DNA of 64,000 nucleotides, taken from positions 163,170 through 227,169 of the forward strand of contig NZ_FYED01000014.1 of assembly GCF_900187565.1 (NCBI RefSeq), in the 5' to 3' direction. This document shows, piece by piece, positions 61,004 to 64,000 of the stretch (position 1 is its first letter; every line of letters begins with the position of its first letter). A program made the translations under genes and the position numbers. Source of the stretch: Pseudomonas sp. Irchel 3A7. GTDB taxonomy: Bacteria > Pseudomonadota > Gammaproteobacteria > Pseudomonadales > Pseudomonadaceae. The notes beneath the pieces were generated by a model. That model made no database searches, had not been told where the DNA came from, and saw nothing but the letters and a program-made list of their open reading frames with translations.

Positions 61004-62305
61004 ATGACCAGCGTCCCATCCGCTGTTCCCCAATCTGCGGCACCCACCCAAAGCCGTCTCGCCCGAACACTCAAGCTGCTTGGCCCGGGCATCATTGCCG
61101 TACTGTCCTGGCTGGGTGCAGGTGACCTGATCACGTCCTCGGTAGCCGGAGCCAATTACGGCTACGCGATGATGTGGGTGCTGGCAGTCTCTCTGCTCTT
61201 GAGATATTTGATCGTCAACATCATTGCGCGCTTCCAGCTGTGCAATAACCAGGGCATGACGATCCTGCAAGGCTATGCCCAGCTCCATCCGGTTTTTGCC
61301 TGGTTCATGCTCGGTTATGCCTTGCTGATGGGGCACTTGATGAACGCCTACATGATCAAGGGGGCGGGCGAGTCCCTGGCCATGTTGCTGAAGGTCGACT
61401 ATCCGCTGCTTTGTTCCGTGGCGGTGGTGCTGGCGGTCTGGTTGCTGGTCGGTCGCAATATCTATTCGATGATCGAAGGCGTCATGAAGGTGTTGCTGGC
61501 GATCATGACCCTGGCGTTCATTGCCCTGGCCGTGATGTCCGGTCCCGATGTCGCCGGCATCGTCAAAGGCACCATCGGTTTCAGCATTCCGCCCGATGAA
61601 GGTGTGCATGGTGCACTGCTGGTCGCGGTGTCGGTCATCGGCGCGGTTGCCGGTTCGATCGCCAACTTTGTTCACCCCTACGTCATGCGTCAAAAGGGTT
61701 GGGTCGGGCCTGAACACAAGCGTATTCAGCGTAACGACCTGCTGTTTGCGGTGTTTGTCGGGATCGTCATCAACCTGGCCATCTGGATCGTTGGCGCGGA
61801 GATCCTGCGACCGAACGGCATTGAAGTCAAAACCCTGGGCGACCTGGGCAAAGCGCTGGAAATCTTCTTTGGCCCGATCGGTTGGTACGTCTTTTTCATC
61901 GGCGTATTCGCGACCCTGTTCGCCAGTATTTCGGGCAAGACCACAGCTTTCCCGATGCTCATTACCGATGCGTTGCAACACGTCAGCCCCAAGCGCCGCG
62001 AACGTTACGGCAAAGAGTTCCACCATGACCCGATGCACAAGTGGTTCATGCTGTTCATTCTGGTGACCCCGCTGATCTGGTCGCTCCCGGGCATGCCGGA
62101 TTTCGTGACGCTGACCATCGGTGTGAGTGCACTGAACATCATCGGCTTGCCGGTCATCTCCCTGGGCTTGCTGATCATGTCCAACCAGAAGTCATTGCTC
62201 GGCAAGCAATACCGCAACAACCTGTTTGAGAACATCGCACTGCTTTTCGCCACGGGCCTGGCGCTGTGGGTCGCGTTCCAATTGGGCGTCGATCTGTTCG
62301 CCTGA
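61004..62305 (+). CDS. NRAMP-like membrane transporter lacking DPGN motif
   Basis: A 433-residue protein with about 11-12 hydrophobic helices, similar to the NRAMP (natural-resistance) family in overall fold and length. Helix 1 reads LSWLGAGDLITSSVAG (residues about 34-49): GAGD (38-41) replaces the DPGN metal motif. The helix-6 MPH motif appears changed to ANFVHPYVM. The substrate is therefore likely not Mn or Fe by the known mechanism; relatives may transport Mg or organic compounds. The ATG at 61004 has GGAG 9 bp upstream. A palindromic operator candidate precedes it; the aldehyde dehydrogenase gene converges from the right. Confidence 0.8.
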   Translation: MTSVPSAVPQSAAPTQSRLARTLKLLGPGIIAVLSWLGAGDLITSSVAGANYGYAMMWVLAVSLLLRYLIVNIIARFQLCNNQGMTILQGYAQLHPVFAWFMLGYALLMGHLMNAYMIKGAGESLAMLLKVDYPLLCSVAVVLAVWLLVGRNIYSMIEGVMKVLLAIMTLAFIALAVMSGPDVAGIVKGTIGFSIPPDEGVHGALLVAVSVIGAVAGSIANFVHPYVMRQKGWVGPEHKRIQRNDLLFAVFVGIVINLAIWIVGAEILRPNGIEVKTLGDLGKALEIFFGPIGWYVFFIGVFATLFASISGKTTAFPMLITDALQHVSPKRRERYGKEFHHDPMHKWFMLFILVTPLIWSLPGMPDFVTLTIGVSALNIIGLPVISLGLLIMSNQKSLLGKQYRNNLFENIALLFATGLALWVAFQLGVDLFA

Positions 62306-62325
62306 CATCCGGCTGCTAGTTCAAC

Positions 62326-62351
62326 CACCGCGGTGTTCGATCACCGCGGTG
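62326..62351. terminator. hairpin between convergent transporter and dehydrogenase genes
   Basis: Two copies of the palindrome CACCGCGGTG flank TTCGAT, giving a 10-bp stem with 6-base loop. No T-run is visible. It lies between the stops of the two convergent genes. Confidence 0.6.
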
Positions 62352-62353
62352 CT

Positions 62354-63760
62354 TCAACCCCGCACAGCCCGAGAGCGCCAGACCATCATCTTCTCGACCT
62401 GCATGTCCTTCATGGTGTGCGCAATCCCGCCCACGCCATGCCCGGACAGACTCGCCCCGGCGAACGGCATCCAGTCGACGCGGAACGTGGTGCTTTCGTT
62501 GACCATCACCGCCGTGGCGTTCAGGTCCTGGTAGCACTGCATGGCGGTGTCCAGGTCTTGTGTGAATACCGCGGCCTGGAAGGCATAGGGCAGGGCATTG
62601 GCCAACTGGATCGCCTCTGCCAGTTCATCGTAGGCGTATACCGCCACCACCGGGCCAAACACTTCCTTTTGCATCACGCTCGAATTGATGGACGGATTCA
62701 GCAGCACGGTAGGCGCATAGCAGTTGTTGCCCAATGTGCGACCGCCCGAGATGAGGCGGGCGCCACTGGCGACAGCTTCATTGACCCACTGGCCCACGCG
62801 GTTCATTTCCCGTTCAGTGATCAATGGACCGACATCGGTATACGGATCGGTCGGATCACCGACCACCATGGCGTCGCCCAGCTGGCCCAGACGCTCGGCG
62901 ACCTGCTCGGCGATGCTGCTGTGGCAGAACACCCGTTGCACACTCACACAGACTTGGCCGGCATGGAAGAAACCACCGCGGGCGATGCGTGGCAGTGCGT
63001 CTTCAAGATCGGCATCAGCCGCCAACACCACCGGCGCCGCACCGCCGTGCTCCAGCGCGCAGCGGGTGCCCGGTGCCAGGGTTGAGCGCAACATCCAGCC
63101 CACCGCCGCCGAGCCGATGAAACTGAAGAAGCCCACCCGTGGATCGGACACCAGTTTGCCGGTAATGGCATTGTCGGTCGGCAGCACCCTCTGCGCCCAA
63201 CCCTGGGGCAGACCCGCCTCGATCAGGATATCGACCAGCGTCTGGCAACTGAGCGGGGTGTTGGTTGCCGGCTTGACGATCACCGGTGCGCCGACGGCGA
63301 TGGCCGGTATCACCTGGTGCACGATCAGGTTGAACGGATGGTTGAACGCGGAGACGGCCACGACCACGCCGATCGGCTCGAATTGGGTGAACGCCACGCG
63401 GTTCGCCGAAGCGGCATTCAGGCCCATGGGGATCACATGGCCGCCCTCGGAGCGCAACACCTCGATGCTGTTGAGGATGCCATCGATGCCGCGTTCGACT
63501 TCGGCGATCGAGTCTTTCAGCGGCTTGCCGCCTTCGCTGGCCGCTTGAGTGGCAATCTTGATTTTGCGTTCGCCGATCAACTCGGCCGCACGGTGCAGGA
63601 TTTCAATGCGACGCGGCTTGGACAACCACTGGCTGCGATCGCGGAAGAGGCCGTGGGCGACACTCAACGCCTGCTCGACATCGGCCTCGGTGGAAATCGC
63701 CACATGACCGATCACCGCACCGTTATAAGGCGCGTGCACAGCCGGGGTTTGTTCAGACAT
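62354..63760 (-). CDS. NAD(P)-dependent aldehyde dehydrogenase (benzaldehyde/vanillin-type)
   Basis: A 468-residue aldehyde dehydrogenase. The catalytic Cys lies in HAGQVCVSVQR and the Glu in ALEHGGAAP; NAD contacts include AFNHPFN and VIVKPATNTPL. Length and spacing are canonical. The ATG at 63760 has GAGGTAAG upstream; the longer frame adds 45 residues without support. Its partner and substrate are not shown by the neighbours. It converges with the NRAMP-like gene and the upstream gap is small. Confidence 0.88.
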   Translation of the reverse strand: MSEQTPAVHAPYNGAVIGHVAISTEADVEQALSVAHGLFRDRSQWLSKPRRIEILHRAAELIGERKIKIATQAASEGGKPLKDSIAEVERGIDGILNSIEVLRSEGGHVIPMGLNAASANRVAFTQFEPIGVVVAVSAFNHPFNLIVHQVIPAIAVGAPVIVKPATNTPLSCQTLVDILIEAGLPQGWAQRVLPTDNAITGKLVSDPRVGFFSFIGSAAVGWMLRSTLAPGTRCALEHGGAAPVVLAADADLEDALPRIARGGFFHAGQVCVSVQRVFCHSSIAEQVAERLGQLGDAMVVGDPTDPYTDVGPLITEREMNRVGQWVNEAVASGARLISGGRTLGNNCYAPTVLLNPSINSSVMQKEVFGPVVAVYAYDELAEAIQLANALPYAFQAAVFTQDLDTAMQCYQDLNATAVMVNESTTFRVDWMPFAGASLSGHGVGGIAHTMKDMQVEKMMVWRSRAVRG

Positions 63761-64000
63761 GGGACTTACCTCGAATCTTACATTGACGGATTGCCGTTTC
63801 AGCGAGCCTTGGAACGTCAAAAGATCGCAGCTTGCGGCAAGGCCTACAGGATCGGGTTTGCATACGCAAAGTGTAGATACCGTCTTGTCCCTCATCGGGC
63901 AAGCGCAAAATTCGGGTCAAATGGCTGGCCCGATTTAAGAACGGCGTAGACAAAATGTAGGAGCTTGCGCATTGCTGCACAGATGATCTGTTTGGGGGCC
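63761..64000. other. right-edge spacer, no gene visible
   Basis: No convincing gene lies between 63761 and the right edge. The promoter of the minus-strand aldehyde dehydrogenase is expected here. TGTAGGAGCTTGCGCATTGC at about 63956 looks like the start of a REP, cut by the window edge. Confidence 0.5.

Overview
The window is about 64 kb of GC-rich proteobacterial chromosome. It is almost certainly from a fluorescent-group Pseudomonas. Evidence: the REP/REPIN intergenic palindromes built on GTGGGAGCGAGC/GCTCGC and GGCGAGGGA/TCCCTCGCC cores, the many LysR and GlxA-type AraC regulators, and the dense set of small-molecule catabolic operons. No rRNA, tRNA, phage, insertion sequence or CRISPR array was seen, and no replication origin. 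Species assignment is inference from content only.

Layout. 0-3.5 kb (minus): a four-gene operon with a two-subunit thiamine-diphosphate enzyme, an acyl-CoA dehydrogenase and a class III CoA-transferase cut by the left edge. 3.8-5.9 kb: a TonB-dependent siderophore receptor behind a candidate Fur box. 6-9.5 kb: an MHS-family MFS transporter, a divergent LysR regulator and a DUF2459-type lipoprotein. 9.5-17.2 kb: a CxC lipoprotein, an exported Rossmann protein, a REP array with a 235-bp higher-order period, then a proline-racemase-family enzyme with a polyamine-type ABC transporter and a divergent GlxA-like regulator. 17.3-32 kb: an accessory and stress stretch (MscS channel, orphan sensor kinase, GNAT, VOC, LysE/Lrp pair, patatin, SLAC1/TehA-type channel, HchA, several small secreted proteins, and a DoxX plus EGKCG/EF-hand pair). 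32-39.4 kb: hydrolase, Mut7-C nuclease-like protein, tandem universal stress protein, UMF1-type MFS and a three-domain ACP/acyl-AMP ligase/PlsC fusion.

39.4-50.5 kb is a sugar-acid catabolic island. It holds an L-fuconate-dehydratase-like enolase, two LysR regulators, a galactarate/altronate dehydratase, an alpha-ketoglutaric-semialdehyde dehydrogenase, an Ldh-family oxidoreductase, an AraD1-type FAH protein and an MFS sugar-acid importer. Together they plausibly carry aldarates and pentonates to 2-oxoglutarate. 50.6-56.3 kb (minus) has an APC permease, an iron-type alcohol dehydrogenase, an aldehyde dehydrogenase and a glutamine-synthetase-like ligase, a set that fits gamma-glutamylation and oxidation of an amine or amino alcohol. 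56.6-64 kb holds a CMD-fold protein, a HIT protein overlapping a sensor kinase, a Tat-exported alpha/beta hydrolase, an unrecognised Ser-rich protein, an NRAMP-like transporter without the DPGN motif and another aldehyde dehydrogenase.

The most unusual items are: (i) an EF-hand protein with four EGKCG-type motifs next to DoxX but with no MNIO (DUF692) enzyme gene; (ii) the proline-racemase homologue whose second catalytic Cys is Gly; (iii) the FAAL-ACP-PlsC fusion; (iv) the ThDP/acyl-CoA dehydrogenase/CoA-transferase operon; and (v) the NRAMP-like protein lacking canonical metal ligands.
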